From positions 4,228,372 to 4,292,371 of the forward strand of contig NC_134655.1 in NCBI RefSeq assembly GCF_030463565.1: DNA of 64,000 nucleotides, read 5' to 3'. This DNA is from Pelecanus crispus (Eukaryota; Chordata; Aves; Pelecaniformes; Pelecanidae). The notes below the pieces were generated by a model, which saw only the letters and a program-made list of their open reading frames with translations, was not told where the DNA came from and did no database searches. Below, one piece after another: positions 24,857 to 39,900 of the stretch (the first letter of the stretch is position 1; every line of letters starts with the position of its first letter). The translations under genes and the position numbers were made by a program.

Positions 24857-27800
24857 TAACAGGAAGTACTAAAATGTCCGGAAAGATGTAGGTGTCCTAT
24901 CTGCACATATGCCTTGCTCTTACTACTAGACAGCACTTCCAGCACAAGTCTGCTTGTAATTAGAGAAAGTTGTTCTTTTAAAGACTGCACTGAGCGATCC
25001 ACTGACAGCTTTACAGGCAGAGAAGGGCAAAGAAATAGTGGTTTGCTTCATCCCAACAAGCGATGCCTTTTCTCAGCTCTGCGTCTGAAGAGCCATGTGG
25101 CAGCTATGGAAGAGCGCTCATTAATATCCTGTGAATTCACACCAGCTTTTGTTGCTTTCAAATGTTCCTATTTTGGTACAGCCAGGTGACAGGTATGGGA
25201 AACAGCCAAAAGCTTCCATACATCAGGGAATCCTACAAAACATATAGGGAAAGAGTCACTGCATGAGCACCCAGTGTATCAGGCACCATCTCACAGGCAT
25301 GTTGGTGTGTGCTCTGAGACCTTCCAGCAAAGCAGGCTAGTCTGGGAAGTGGGAAACAAATGTGCGTTGGCCAGCGAGCTGTACTAGGCCAGTGGAATAC
25401 CCTTGGAAGTGTTTTCCATTAGATGTGCAAGCAGGCTCAGCTTCCTCCCTTCCTTCTCCTCTTCAATACACACACACGCTCCATCTCAGTGTGATTTATG
25501 GTACAGTCCTGCTATGATCTTTCTCTGGGTAAACCTCTATGCCCAGAGTGCAAGCAGAGGGCACGAGTCTGAGGAACAGGCAGTACAGGAGATTTGACAG
25601 GCTGAGTCCTGAAAAGTGTCCTCGGTTAAAGTACAGAGATACCCACAGGCCTCAGGGACCTACCGAAATACACACGTCCACAACACTATCCATTCTCAAG
25701 GCCCCAGCCATACTACCCACTGTGTTCAGCTACTCTCCTGAGAGAGAAGCGGAACTATACAACAGTCAGTCCCACAGCCCATAACGCAAAGTCCTGACTG
25801 GGTATGGCTGTGCATATAGAGCGTTACGTACAGAATACAAGGCTACCTAGCGGCTATGGGCATCATATACGGTATAATGAAAGAGGGAGCTGGCAACAGC
25901 TGGTCACTTCTGGAGATCATGTCTGAGTTACTACTTTAACGTGCTCTTCTATGTTCTTTTTTTTGTGTGAGTTTTTCTTCTAGAACTTGGTAACTGATGT
26001 CTCACTGTTATTATCAGTATTTTATTAACAATATACTGTCAGTGTGTATAAAAATTACATCTTTCTCCCCATAAATGCTACAACATGAAAAAACAATCTG
26101 CTGTTAATAAAACAGAGACAAATTCCCAAAGGAAATGAATGCTCTTAAAAACCACGAACTTGAAGTAAAAAACCACTCTGCTGCATCTGAAGTAATTACA
26201 AGAGAAAAATGACGAAGACTGTTTCTCCTCAAAACTTGGCAATTTTTATATCATGCTACTGATATTCTAATGAAAAATGGTGCTTTTATTTGCTGCAACT
26301 TCTTTTACTTTGGCTGATGCTGTAGCCAAACATCTGCTTGTTAAGTTAGCTGAGTAAATTGATGGTTAGCAACTCACAAGTTTCCAAAGAAGATCTCCAC
26401 AGACATTTCCAAAGGAAGACCCTCTCTAAAGCTTTGCAAGGATGCACTTAGGAGGTGAGAAGACTGTGAAGAAACACAAAGGTCTAGACAAAGCATCCAT
26501 GTAAATGTTTGGACAGATTGGGCTCTTCTCCTAAAAAGTCGCGATGGAGGATTTGGGACAAGTTTTCAGCTGAAGGCATTCCAACGCTCAGAGTGCAAGC
26601 TTCGCACTGAACACGCCACTGTGACTGAAGAAAGCTGTGAGTGCAGGAAATGAGGCTAAAAGCAATGGTGAGGTAGCAGATAGTTCACTGCTCAAAGGAT
26701 CCGTTCCTTTCCCTTCTATCTTTAGAGAGCGGCAGAGGAAAATTAATCATGATTATTATAGTTACACATTCTGAGCCTGTTCCTGCTAACATGTTGACCC
26801 ATCTCTATACCGGAAAAATTCTTAGGAGGCAACCCAGCTTCACCAAATATATCCCAACAGACAGAATCCTGTATATCCAGGATTTAAGAGACAAATCCCC
26901 AAAGAGCCTACTGTCCAAGCAGATAGAATCCAGACAATCGTTAGCAAGCCTCCCAGGTCCTTGGCTTATACTATCTCTACATGCTGCGCCAGGGTAATTG
27001 AGAAGTGTCAGGCTTTGGGACCCTCCAGGAACAGGTACAAAAAAGGCAGCGTTATGCAGCCAGACTCTAGCAGCATTCCCACCGAATGCCCTTCCTTTCT
27101 TCTTGTTGACAAGCAATTATCACACACCAGAGATGAGACAAAAAAATCGTACTGGCAAAAAAAATAGTGTCTTGACAGAATACTGGTTTTAAAAAGATCT
27201 AAAAGAAGCCACACAAACACATGTGTAAATGGTCTTAATATCCTCACAAGGCAATTAGATCTGTTAGGCTGAGGAGTGGAAAATGACGGCTCCTCATTTT
27301 TTAAATGATAATGAATTTCTTGCAGGCAAACTACACAGCCCTGGAGACTGAATCTTCAGACAATCCATAGACCATGGCAGCACAGAGAAAAAGAAGCAAG
27401 TTTCTCCAGAGCAGCGCTTGAAACCCAGGAATGCCTTCTCCCAAAGGCAGTGAGGAAGCCTGGGTGCCAAGACATCAGGAAAAATGCTATGGTTTTGTCT
27501 GCCTGGGACACACCTGCACAAATGCACTCCAGCTTATTGTCAGCTGCAATGGGAACTGAAGGTGTTAATTATTTTCTTACAGTGCAGAGGTGTCAGACTG
27601 TGAGTTCAGCAGCACTGGTGTAAAAGTGAGGAACTCACTGGGGCACCAGCGATGTTGGGATCGAGTTCTATACCTTTCAGCACGTTCTGAAAATAAACCA
27701 CCTCTGACTATGGCTGGCTTGCTTTTTTCAGAATCATTAGTTATTGTACAATGGCAGGACATAACTCAAGGCTTTGCACACTCTGTGCTGCTATTAATTG

Positions 27801-30264
27801 CTAGCAACAAAGACATTCACCGCAACGTCCACAGCAAGATGAACAAATAATTGTGCAACCATCTCCTAAGCAATACTTCCTTACCACCACTAAGGGGGAG
27901 TGTTTCCTACATTTCTACTAATAAGAAGGACATACCTGCAAGTTCAAGTTTAATTAGCAATGGTTAATGCCTCCTTTTAGTGCTTGAAGTGTTTTATATT
28001 CTATGTTATGTTTGTTTAGTAAGTTACTTCTTCATGACACAGTGAATTACAGGCCCAGTTATTGTACTTTCACTACCACCAGCAGGCTACACTAATAAAT
28101 CAAACAAGTGCATTAGTGAAGGTAATTCCTCCTATGAACTTGTAAGCCTAAGAGGATGACTAGTCTAAAATAACTGGTTTACAGTCAGGTTTCAATCAAA
28201 AGGCATAAACGGCTTTGCAAAACACATCACTTTTTGCATAATAATTTTTTTCAAAATACAGAATTTGTAACTGCGAAAACCTCATAAACTGTCCTCATCT
28301 GTGCTGGCAATTCAAATATTGGTAAATCTGCAACCTGGTGCTCTTTGATAGGTACTGATTCTGTTTCCATTTATACCAGACACTTCTGCCACTGACTTCA
28401 CTCACAGTGAAGATAATGTCTGCTATATTCAGAGGCAAAACTTCACTAGTGGTCCCATTTCTTCAGGCGTATTTTGTGTTCTGGAAAATCGTTTAATCAA
28501 CTTGAAAGACTCCACTAAGTAACCTTCTCTCAATCTGTGTTTCTGAAAGGTACTCTGAAAGTCCCACTCTCACCAGAAAGTAATTCATATACTATAAGGC
28601 TGCGGCTTATTTACAAAAGGCGAAGCTTTTATAGGACGATATAGCAGATGTACCTGGTTATCCTTGCTTTCACACTCATGCAACTAAGAAATGTCCATGA
28701 AGTAGCTGTTACAGTGGTAACATGTGACTGTTATCAAGCCCAGTGCTGTATGATTTCAAGACCATATCCCAACATCTTCTTTGGTGTCTCACCCATTCAA
28801 AGACATTCAAAGGTGTTGGCTACAAGATCAGTAGCTGTACAGTCAAGCTGATACTGTAGCTGCACAACCAAAATTCAATCTCCCTGGCGTCCCTTCAGCG
28901 AGAGAAAGCACAAGGCACATGAGAGCCAATTAATAAAGAACAATTTAAAAGCCCGAAAGCAAATCATGAGTCCCGTGAACAGAAGGCTGTCCAGATTCAG
29001 TACTGTGCTGAATAGCACATCTAACCTTATCTACACAGCTAATCCGGTGCAATTAGCCCCCACTGGTGCTAGCAAGAGACAGTGGCATAGCCAAGCAACA
29101 GATATTTTTACTACCCGCCATCTAACCCTGCCCTGTAATTAAGTGCAGAGCCCCACAGATTTCTGCCTGATTAGCTGTTTCAACTAATGAGAGGCTCCAG
29201 ACTCAGCTAACACGAAGCTGAATTACCTGCCATTCATCGACTGGTCTTTGTGACCGCACAGAGCAAACCACAGGTGCGGAACTGTGCCGCAGAAGGGACA
29301 CAAAGAGGAAAAGGGGGCCCACATACAAACTGTGCACAACTCCTCCGACTTCAGTCACACACGCTGAATGTTTCGGATGGTTCCGCACATGGGAGCAAAA
29401 CCTGGCAGTTCCTGTATGGTCATTACCCAAGATATAAAATGTTTGACTTTTAATTAAGATCTACAATATCAATGTCACAAAATGAGTCTGAAATTACAAG
29501 AGCAGGAGCTGATCTGATTGTAAAAAGCTCAGCTATTCAATTGAAGGCCAATGCTTGGTCATAACCAGAGAAAAGCTGAGGTCAGGAGTCCAAGTTCAGG
29601 AGTGGAGAAAATAAGAAGCTGAAGGAAACATTATATCCTCCAATAATCCTTGCAGGAGATATGATTTCAGCATGAAAGGATGCAGTCCAGCTTTAAAGTT
29701 TCCAAGCAAAAAATCATTCTACTATAACTCCACTGTGAGATAAAAGCAGACATGCGATCTAGTAATACTGGCCTCTTTCACTGGTGTTTTTATTGGTGCT
29801 GCCCTCCATATTAAAGAAAACAAACACTCTGCTTTTAATATTAAAGATAACTCCAACAGGTCTGCTTTAGAGAACCTTTCTGTGTTAATCCATTCCTTGT
29901 AATACAGTTAGCCTTGTGTAAATTTGGAAGGCGGAAAGGAAAAGCAAACAGAGGATTGGCTCTTTTTAAAACTTTCACCCAGCTTTTGGAGGTTTTTGTT
30001 TGGGTGTTGGGTTTTTTTAATATCAGCTTCTTCCTTCTCTTTTAAAGGGTTGTGGTAGAAGAATAAAAAAGGCTGTGACCTCATATGTCGTTCTCCTATT
30101 TCTTAACTGAGGAAGAAGGAGATTTGGATCCTCCTGAGACCTGAAATACTTGAAGGAATGCCTAAATATATGAAAAAGCATGTTTATCGAGTAGAAATAT
30201 CACTCGGTAGTACACCAAGCCGAAACTCAGGAGACAGGGTCTATTGTAATTCCACTGAGCCTGA

Positions 30265-30332
30265 TGGGCACCTCCATGCAAAGCATTTCCTCTTACTGTG
30301 TCTCAGTTTCTCCGTTTCTAAAAAAGGTAACC
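30265..30332 (-). mobile_element. Ancient MIR-like SINE remnant, reverse
   Basis: The plus strand reads CTGTGTCTCAGTTTCTCCGT then TTCTAAAAAAGGTAA, resembling the reverse complement of the MIR-type core (CTGTGCCTCAGTTTCCCCAT then CTGTAAAATGGG). A weaker match continues to the left. Confidence 0.45.
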
Positions 30333-33300
30333 TGAAATGTGCACAAGTTCTACAGTTCCTTCAGATAAGACGGTGCAGTATAACAGCAGTGCCAGCCATG
30401 AAATCACCAGATGAGCTAAGGTGATACCCCACCTTGTCAGCAGAGCCCCCCGTCAAAAGATGGGGCACGTACATTTTGGCAGTGCAACATATAACACTGA
30501 GCTGCTGGAACTCCTGCTCCCTTCTCCCTCTTCATAATGTGGCTGGATTCAAATGGAAAGGATTTTTAAGAATGCCTCAACAATAATAATTTTGCTCTCA
30601 CTGTACTGCCAGATGTTAATTTTCTTGTACTTAAATCGTGCAATCAGATATTGTTAAACATTCCTTAAACCAGTTCTGTCAGCTAGTCAAAAACTGTGGC
30701 ACAGAAGAACAAAAAAGCAATCAATTGCTGACGTTAATGAGTTCAACTAAACGGAAATGAAATTTTCCTGCCCGCTTCCACTCGCCATGAATTTGGCCTG
30801 CAAAACGCCTCATGATCAATCACTGGTACAATATTTGTATTTCTCAATGCACAGAAGAGGGTGGAGCTCTTTGGTGACAGAATCAGTAGGGAATTCTCCC
30901 CTCACAAAGCAAAATGAACACACAGACTGATAGATCACTTTTGTTATTGATATGATTCTGCTAACAGTTTAAGTTATTGAATGTTACAGAATAATGAACA
31001 GAAAACCAGGAAGTCTTGTGAACAGTAACGGGTGCCAGTGTCAACAGAAAAATAAGGTGTATTTACTGAAACAGAAGTTTGAAATATCTTCCTTTCTCAC
31101 TTTGGTATGTGTTTGTCAGCTGCTTATAGCAATGCACATCATCATTTACATCAATTCTCCCTGAGGGATACTTGGACGAGGCGGAGTGCAAGATAGGATG
31201 CTGCTGACCTGATCGTTTCTGCGCCCAAAATAGGTCACACCTAACTTGGCAACATTAGTAACATCCAGATTCCAGTCTTCCACAATGGAGTCCTCATGTA
31301 CTGTTTTACATTACATATTTGCCCATCATGACAACAATCTGGGGAGAAGGCAAAGAATTAAAAAATGAAAACACTGAGGAAACCATCTCCTCTTCGGTTT
31401 AGAGTACCACAGCTGCTGCCCCAAACCATATCCTCCTACAGGAGGGAGACATTGGCCTTGGTAATTAGCCAGACATCAAAACCTTCCTAGGGAATTCCTC
31501 CTCCTGAGAGGTACGCGTGGATCAGAAGAGGACAGGCTGTCTAAACACAGCGAGCCTCCTCTCCCTTGCTGGGTTATTTTCTTTCTCCCTAGGGGAGCTC
31601 CAGCCAGGGGAAACTCCAGTTTTAACAGAAGGTGGCTTCGTTTCCACCCTGTTTTTATAGCAAGAACAAGCTACAAAGGCACCCTTTCGATGATGTCCCG
31701 GTCTTCAAAGTCAAGATCGCTGCAGTAGTGAAGCATTTGAAACTTCAGTTCTGCTTTCACTGCACTTTTATTTAGCTGCTGTATTTCTAACATACCTGGC
31801 ACACTGGTACCCCGATCTGAAGTGTACTGACGTCAAACAGCAAAAGACATTTCGTGACTCTTGATTCTCTGCTCGCTCCAAGGAAATGTCAAGATCCTCA
31901 CTCACAAACTAATTACTGTATATGTTCAACAAGTCAGAGATGCAGCATCAGTGGTTACTGGGGACCCAGTCTGGGCTTCCCAACCCTAGGAGAGACAGGG
32001 ACTCAAGGGAAGAAAGGTCTCACCTCCTAGGAGTTGCGCTCCAGACGGCTGGTTGCTGAACTCCTGTCCACTGCAGTTCAGATTCCACGCCTGAAGGTAC
32101 TTATAGGGAAATTGTATCAACAATAAAAGCATCAAAATTGGATTATGCTTGGACACATGCTGGCAAAGTATTTGCAATGGATTCAGAATAGCTGGAGATT
32201 GGCCACATCCACATAATATTCCTAAAGTTGGATAAAATTTAACAGCAGTAAACTAGGAAACTTTGCCAACTCCAAAGCACTACCTCAAACTTGGGCCAAA
32301 ACGATGCACTGGCACTCAAACGCTCTAGAAGTATTTTTCCCTTCTGCCAAACACTGTTGATCAGATAAGAAGAGCTGGGCTGTGGACCACAGGGATAGGG
32401 ATGCTGTTGCTGGAGAAGGCTGGGCTTTGGAAAAGAGTCTTTGTGGCAAAAACTAAGGAAGTTGCAATCAAAAACTAAAATACTTGCAGAGCTCTGTGTA
32501 GAGGGCAAAGGAGCGAGGCTGCTGGGGCATCTGCAAGTCTCAGCTGCAGAGCGCTCTGGACAGTGGATGTTGCTCAGAATCTGCTTCTGCTGAGCTCTCC
32601 TCACCCACCGCGCTGTATTCCTCTGACAAATCTACAGAGGAAAATGGGAAACTGAATTGTTATGGTAGGTAAAAACGTTCCTTCCAGAGAGATATTTGGA
32701 GCGCAATGAGGAGCAGGGCGTGGGGCTGGGGAGACAGAAAGAACCGAGTAAGTATTAAAAGGGAGACACAAGCCGTTGGCACCTATGTCTTTTGTCAGAT
32801 CTCAGGATCTAGTGCCTCCTGAGCTAAACTGTGAAATTCGTATTTATCTCACAGACCTCACTGAGGCTGCTTATCCACGACAGTGCTCCCCCCAAGCAAT
32901 TACACATTGCCCTGTCTGGCCCACCAGAACCCCACAAAACCACGAGACTGTACGCAACCACTCCGGAGGAGAAGCACAGCCTTGCAAGAACCCTTCCTTC
33001 TACTTCAGGATTATTCAGTGTGATATTTAAAAGATTCTCCCGGTCTCTTAGAAGTGAAGGGGGGAGGATCTGTCTGATTGTATCTGTGACCCTGGCAACT
33101 CTTCACAAGCAGAGACAGCTGAGTCACTAATATTTAGAAAAATAACATAATTGACTGTATTCAGCCCTGCGGAGCACCCCTGCTGGGTATTCACAGTTAA
33201 ACATTAGCAACTCGGTCATTTCTGGCAGCCTTTGTGAAGGGTTGCCAGGGCTGTAGATTCAATTAGATGACCTCCGACAAACCGATTTCCCCTGCAAATA

Positions 33301-36300
33301 TCTTTAAAAAAATACATTAAATCCTCAATAAATACAGTGAAATTGGAGGAGACAGCCCTTCCTACCTCATTGAATGTCCCAAATCACCCTACAGCCCCAG
33401 CTAGATGTCTTGCCTGGATGTTATGCGTGCACGGGCTCTATTATCACCCCCGCCTAATGTGATTTAGCACTGTCTGCGGATTGCACTCTTTCAATCTGAG
33501 AATGTGACAGTGTCGCAGTTGGATGCAGATTAGGATACAAAATTACGTTGAAAAGGTAAAAACATTTGCATGTACCTGTCTTTCCCTTTTCACTGGGCAG
33601 GGGTGACTATTCTTTCACCACTCCTTTTTTATCCTCAGACAGCTTTTTTTTCCATTACTAGCCATTGAATTCTTTTGATGTAAGAGGAACTAGGATGAAT
33701 TGCTAGATCCAGTGTTTTGTACTACCCATTACACCACACTGCAGCAGTGCATTACACTGCGTTGGAATATTTACTTTCTTCTCAGTAATCTATACTACAA
33801 GTGATTAATGTACCACTAAGGCAACTAGAAATGAGATTTTAAAATTCTGGTTTATGCATTGGGTTTTATGACAAGCCCTGCAATAAAACAACCAATGTGG
33901 ACACTATTTGTTAACACTACCATAATGAAATCAGCTAACACCTTAATTACACCTTGTAATCGCTTTCTCATAATGTATAAGAAATTTCCAATTCAGCTTT
34001 TAAACATCCCAATTGCATAAGTTCCTGTCTGTCTCGTCAGACTACAGGATTTCATTTCAGTCGGCATATTCTGCCCTGGTAAAGTGAATCTTAGCTCAAC
34101 TTTTTTGCTTGCTTTTTTCTATCCTAAATAATTCTGAACAGTTACCAAACCCTCACCTTTCTTGCACACATCAATGTTTGAGGAAATATAAAGAAACAGA
34201 GCAGTGCTGGGTTCTCAAGATGTTACTCCAGAGATAAGCTTGACAAAACAGTGTTTTAAAATAATATATCCCATTGTTTGGGTTACAATACGATACGAGT
34301 TCAACAGCAAAAAATTATAACAGAGTAAGAGCTATTATGCAATGATTATCCAGAGAGCCATCAACTAGCATTTTCTCAAATACCATTGTAATTGTTCTTT
34401 GTACATGGTGCAAAATAATATACTAAGGGTATTTACAGAGAGGAAACTTTTTTTTACATATAGTAAATTGGTATATGGAACAGAGACACTACATGGAGTT
34501 TAGTCTGATTTTTTTTTTCTCAATGTTCCCTGCTGAGCAGTGCCACAATTAATCAAGCTTTCTAGGTTTTAGTTAATTGCTGGACCCCAATAAATTGGTT
34601 TGTACTGGCATTGGTCCAGGTCTGATAATTTCACAGCCCTGGAAACTGCTGCATGTTCACACAAGAACCTTGCAAGCAGGGAGCTGGGATAAAAAGAATA
34701 AAAGAAACTCTTGTTCTGTGAGGTTCCATTAATACTTAAAAAGCCAGCCCACTAGCAACAGTGTCTTCACTGTTTGTTTTTCTCCATGTGTTTAACACTG
34801 ATGTTTTTAATGATGAAAGGAAATCCCCCCACTTTCCTTATTTTAAACTTTTTTTTCTGTAGATAGTTATTCTCAAAGAGCCATTTATAATTTCACCAGT
34901 ATCCTCTTGGAAATTTCCACTGTTCCCATCCTCTGCTGAAAATTCATTGAGGCTTTTTGAGACAGCTCACCTATTTTTTCCCTCTCTCTACAACTTTGTC
35001 CATGTGAAGGATCACCATCTTCTGGTGAAGAAAAGTTCTAGACTGGCTTTAGGAACTAGACGAGAGAGACAAGTGGTCCCACAGGCTGGCCTAACTCAGC
35101 GCTGGGGAGTGCCCCATGGTCAGCCGGATGCCGCGAGGCAGAGGACAACGCGGCTTTTCCCAAGCGTGCAGTCAAACCAAGCAGACTGGCGTCGCAGTTT
35201 AGCGCGAGTCAACGCCGTAGGGTCTGTTACCAGTAAATACACAACACGGTTATCAATGCGAAAGACAAGTCCACAGCTATTAGTTCATTTTACAACTGGG
35301 CTCAGTTACACGAAGGACTTTGCGTCCTCAGCTCGGGCTGGTAGCAATGGGATTTGCGAGTGCTCAGCCCCTGGCAGGCTCTGGCTCCATGCTGGCACAC
35401 GTTTGACTTTGTTCTCCCTAGAGAAGGCTCATTTGGCAAGTTCAGTTCTCCTAATGGGTTTCAAAAGCACTCTCACACCAGCAAGTTTCTGAGCAAAAGA
35501 ATTACATAATACCCGAGGTGTTCGGTAACCTCGCTGTTATTGTCTTTGGCTCACCAAGGCGAGATTAGCAGCACTAATCACGGTTTTATAAAAGTATATT
35601 TGAATTGCAATTGGAGCCTCATTCAGCCTGCCTTGACTCCTTCTGTCACGCCTTGGAAGACAGGACTGACTGGGTTTATCTGGTGGATCTCAGCTGTAAA
35701 GAAATGCCTCACCAAGTGGATCTTTATCATGGTGTGATCAATCTGCAAGATTTGTTACTGCTTTTCTCATGCATAGCTATATCCTCAGCAAGTGCAAATC
35801 ACTGTGATTCTTTTAAACTCCTGCAAATTTCTACCAAGTGTGATTCTAGTCAACAATTCCAATGGCAGGGAAGAGTGGTGGTTTTGTGTGAACTATACCA
35901 CCTTCTGCTGCTTCCAAGAACGCGTGGTACTGAAAAAACAATGAAGGTGAAGCTCCTTGCAGAACTCTCAAAGAATCACTTATAAGGATCGGTTGATCCT
36001 GCTTTTCACTTGCTGAAAATGGTCACCGAGATGCTATTGCATGCTATATAGTATTACACTTTGGTAGAAGCAGTAACTGTATGTTGTGCCTGCTTCCCGC
36101 CCACAAAATGCTGTCCATACAAGAGTTGTAGATGAGAGTTTGGACCGAAGATTTGGACTTGATATCTCAAGATGAAAAATGCCCCTTTCAGTTTCCTCAA
36201 ATATGTGGCATCAGCTAGGGATTTAGAGCTCTATTTTCAACTATTTCATTGATGTTATGCCTCCAACACCCATTACATTTCAATACAAGACTAAAGAATG

Positions 36301-36890
36301 CAAAAGAAATTCATTACTACTATTAATACTAGAAAAAGACAAAAAGCTAAGTCTGGCATGGCTAAACAATTTCATTTTTTTAAAAAAGGGTAAATTAGGT
36401 GGATAAACATACAAAGGGGACAAATTAGAAATCAGTGGTTTCTGTCAAAGATTACAATGCACCACTGACAGTAAGATGTACCTGGTCAAGAATTTCTGAA
36501 TCGGTAATTCAACTATCTGGATAAGAAGGTACAAGGAAAGAGAGGACAGACAGGAAAACTTTCTGGGAATGTCTCAAAGATCAGCCCTTTCACAATTTCA
36601 TTGTCGTTTGTGTAGATTCCTTGGGGTCTTTTGAAAGTTTGAGTAATAATTGCTTCTACATATCTTGGTGATGACGCCTCACCACTATTTCACACTCAGT
36701 AAACCACGGAGTACTGGTGTTCTGACACACCATGGTGAAGCTCATGCAGCTCATGAGTATAGAAAAAATTCTGTATTCTTACAAATTGTCTTGCAGACTT
36801 TCTTTGACATTACAGGTATGAGAGAGAATTATAGGATCATAATTACAGCTACACACACACAGTGTGGTGGTCATAGGTATTTTATAAATA

Positions 36891-36960
36891 TCTGGAATGG
36901 ACTGGATTGGATTGGATTGGATTAGATTAGATTAGATTAGATTAGATTAAATCAGATCAG
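36891..36960. repeat. Pentanucleotide array, ATTGG then ATTAG
   Basis: Fourteen consecutive 5-bp steps can be counted: TCTGG, AATGG, ACTGG, ATTGG three times, ATTAG five times, ATTAA, then ATCAG twice. The array changes from ATTGG to ATTAG at one point and decays at both ends. Confidence 0.93.
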
Positions 36961-39900
36961 AAACAGCTACAGATGAGCACTTCGAAATCAATGCAAAATT
37001 CAGGAGGGCCTCACCTCTGCGTGCATGTACATCTATTGTATACCTGTACATTGGTATTCTCGACACCCCGCCTAGCAAAGCGTCATTTGCTCTAGGACAG
37101 AATGAAAAATTGTGTAGCTCCCTTCTCCTGCATTTTCATGTTTGCTACTGGCAGCTCTTGCGACTCCCTTCTTACCTGTGTATTTGGAAGTGAGGTTTAG
37201 TAACATATATTTTATTTGCATTTTTACAGAACAATGAAAGGTTTTCAGCGACTCCTCAGTCTCAGCTGAATATGTCCACATCAAGGTAATGAGGAATCGG
37301 GCTGCAGTTTGATATTTTATATAATGTTGTTGTTGTTTAGCAAACTATATTGAAATCGCAGATTCACTATGTCCATCTGTCTCACTGCGAAATAAGTAAA
37401 TTAATTTCTAGTGCCAGAGGACTGAAACCCCACCGCGGATGAAGTCAGTGCTACAGAATGAACAGGAGGGCGGAGAATGCTCCTGACCATCCTATGCCAT
37501 AATCACAAAATCATGCACATCTGAAGCCCTTTTTGTTTAACAGTGTATGTGAAGACTGCTTGATGAACATCCAGATTGTATTCCCAGTATGATAGTTGGA
37601 GGGCTGATCCAAACCACAAAAAGTAATTTAGAGTTTTTTATAAAATCCTGGGAATAATATTCAGTATCTTAAGACACATTTTCCAGAGGGCTCCACTGAA
37701 TTTATAGGAATGCAAAAAACAAAGGAATTAATTAGTTTAAGAACCTCCTTTCACACTTTTTAGTGAAAATTTGACCATAGATAATATTTTTTTCTTGAAA
37801 GTAAAGGGAAAAAAAAAGACAGGGAGGTAAAGAAAAGTTGTCATGTGTCTAACATCTCTCAAAGCTCAATGTCTGTTCCAATTAAGAAAACTCCACATGG
37901 TGTATAAACATGTTAGCATTGGCACGAATCTTTTATCCTGCTTTTTTTTCCCTCATAAAAAGTGAGAAATTATAGCAGGATACCTACATACTGCTCAGTC
38001 ACTGTGAGGCGCAGCACAAGAAGATGGATTTCTACTCCAGTGTCAGAGTTTATTAGCTGCTTAACTTCTATTATCTTTAATGAGAATTACATGGCTAAAT
38101 CTCCGTGCTCTTAAAAACTTAGGGCATCCTTGAATTCCTAATGCCCACTATCGGGAGGAATTCTCTCCTCTCCAGACAGCAGGACGCAGAGCATATTCAA
38201 GCAGCGAGTTCTGCTTGGCAGCATGAAGGGCAACAACTTTGTATTTGATGCTTGTCTGCAGCTCTCTGCGTCACACGTGCGCAGCAGCCCTGAACTTCAC
38301 AAATTGCAGTAACAGCCCACTGCTGAGCAAGAGCACAGGGCAAGGTGTCTGCCAAGTCCCTAGTCTAAGGGGAATAAGACAGACGCCCTAACATGGGGCT
38401 GTGTTAGCTGCAAGACAAGGCAGAGCATACTGGGCTGTGGCAAGGCACAAAGAGTAGTAGCTTTTAATTGTACTTACTCCTCAGCGAGACTTAGGCAGAG
38501 CTGAGAGAAGAGGAACAGCTCGGGCATGGGTGCAGCACTAGCAGGATCCAAGGGCGCTGGCAAACCCTGCAAGCTCAGCAAGGGTCACTCACCAAGAGAC
38601 CACCTGTGAACGTTTCATTCATGCACAATGTCCAGCACGTGTCACGTTACCCTTCCACCTAACAACCGTAACGCTCGCTGGGACGCTACGACATGCGAAG
38701 ATGCATGACAAGACATAGAGGCGGCTTTTGTACGTGACCAAGAAAGAAGCAGACCCTGACAATTTTAAACTGCATCATCGCTAAAAAGCCCTCGGGGACA
38801 TCCCAGCAGCTGATGAACAGCACAGCCTGAGCAGCAGGATCAGGACTAGGAGTAAGACTAGGGCATCCTGCCTTTGGAAGCCTGGGTTTCCATCACGTTG
38901 CCCATTCAGAGTCCCAAGCCCTCACCTCAGAGAAAGGTTCTTTCAGCCAATTCCCTACAATCTAAATCTGCCAAAAAGTGGGAAAAGGGCTCTATTTTGT
39001 GTATTTTCTATGTTTAGCAAAGGTCTTACACCTGAATGAGTATCTCCAGAGACCATCAGACACCATCATCCTCTGAAACAGTCCTACAGAATGCAGTGGG
39101 AAGTGCTGGCATCTATAGCAACTTTCCCAAGGCACTCTTCAGGCCAAATAAGGAATTTCTTTCAAAGAATCTCTCTGCAAAAGAATTCAGGTCACAGAGT
39201 CTATAGAAAATATTTCATTTCTCATTACTGCTACACTGACTATGCGTAAAGAGTACTGCAACGATTACTGTTTATCTACACATGCTGGACTTTGTATCAG
39301 CACAGAGAAGGAAATACAGGTGATGAATACTGTCTAGAGGAAGTTTGACAGAGTTGAGTAGCTGTGTTGGGTAAGTTGTTCTGGAGAATGCCTACACAGT
39401 AAAAGTGAGCCCTGCCCAGGCCCAAAGCTGCACCTACCAAAGTCATATTGATGCTATAAAATCAAACTATCAAGCCTGCCTACAAGGACCTGTGGACTCC
39501 TACTCACAAAGATTTTAAATCTCTTTTCTTTTCTAGACAGAATTACATATTGTGTATTTGGGTTTGAGTAACACTGAAGGCAAGAGATACTCACATTCCC
39601 CAGGATGCTTAAAGTCTTCTGAAAATGACACCATACGTATGTTCACTTTGGCCACCGTTACCCATAAAAAGAATACAGCTTCTAATCAATGACATCAACA
39701 ACAGAACAAAAAACCTCGCAGATTAGAGACCCAGCATGGAGAACCCAGCCTTCATCCAGCTGTAGTAAAACAGGAATTCAGAAGATCAAAAGATTCTACT
39801 GGAATTCGGACAGCCCATGCAATGTCCCTTTTCTATAAAGAAATGTCATTTTAACGATGTTACTAGGGGCATTTTAATATCTCATTGACTCCTCTGAAAT

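Larger units (their letters stand above)
22484..36890. other. Non-coding interval between the two islands
   Basis: Over 14 kb without a recognisable exon; it holds only the SINE remnants at 24749 and 30265. The 33140-33560 segment is unique-looking and balanced in composition, as conserved enhancers often are. The open frame at 34947-35492 (181 codons) lies in a locally CpG-richer segment and resembles no family I know. Confidence 0.65.

Noticed and set aside
34947..35492. 181-codon plus-strand open frame
   Set aside because: No family resemblance or splice context that I can support; slightly CpG-rich sequence explains its length.
35514..35533. Small hairpin CGAGGT...ACCTCG
   Set aside because: A 6-bp stem is too short to support an RNA gene or terminator call.
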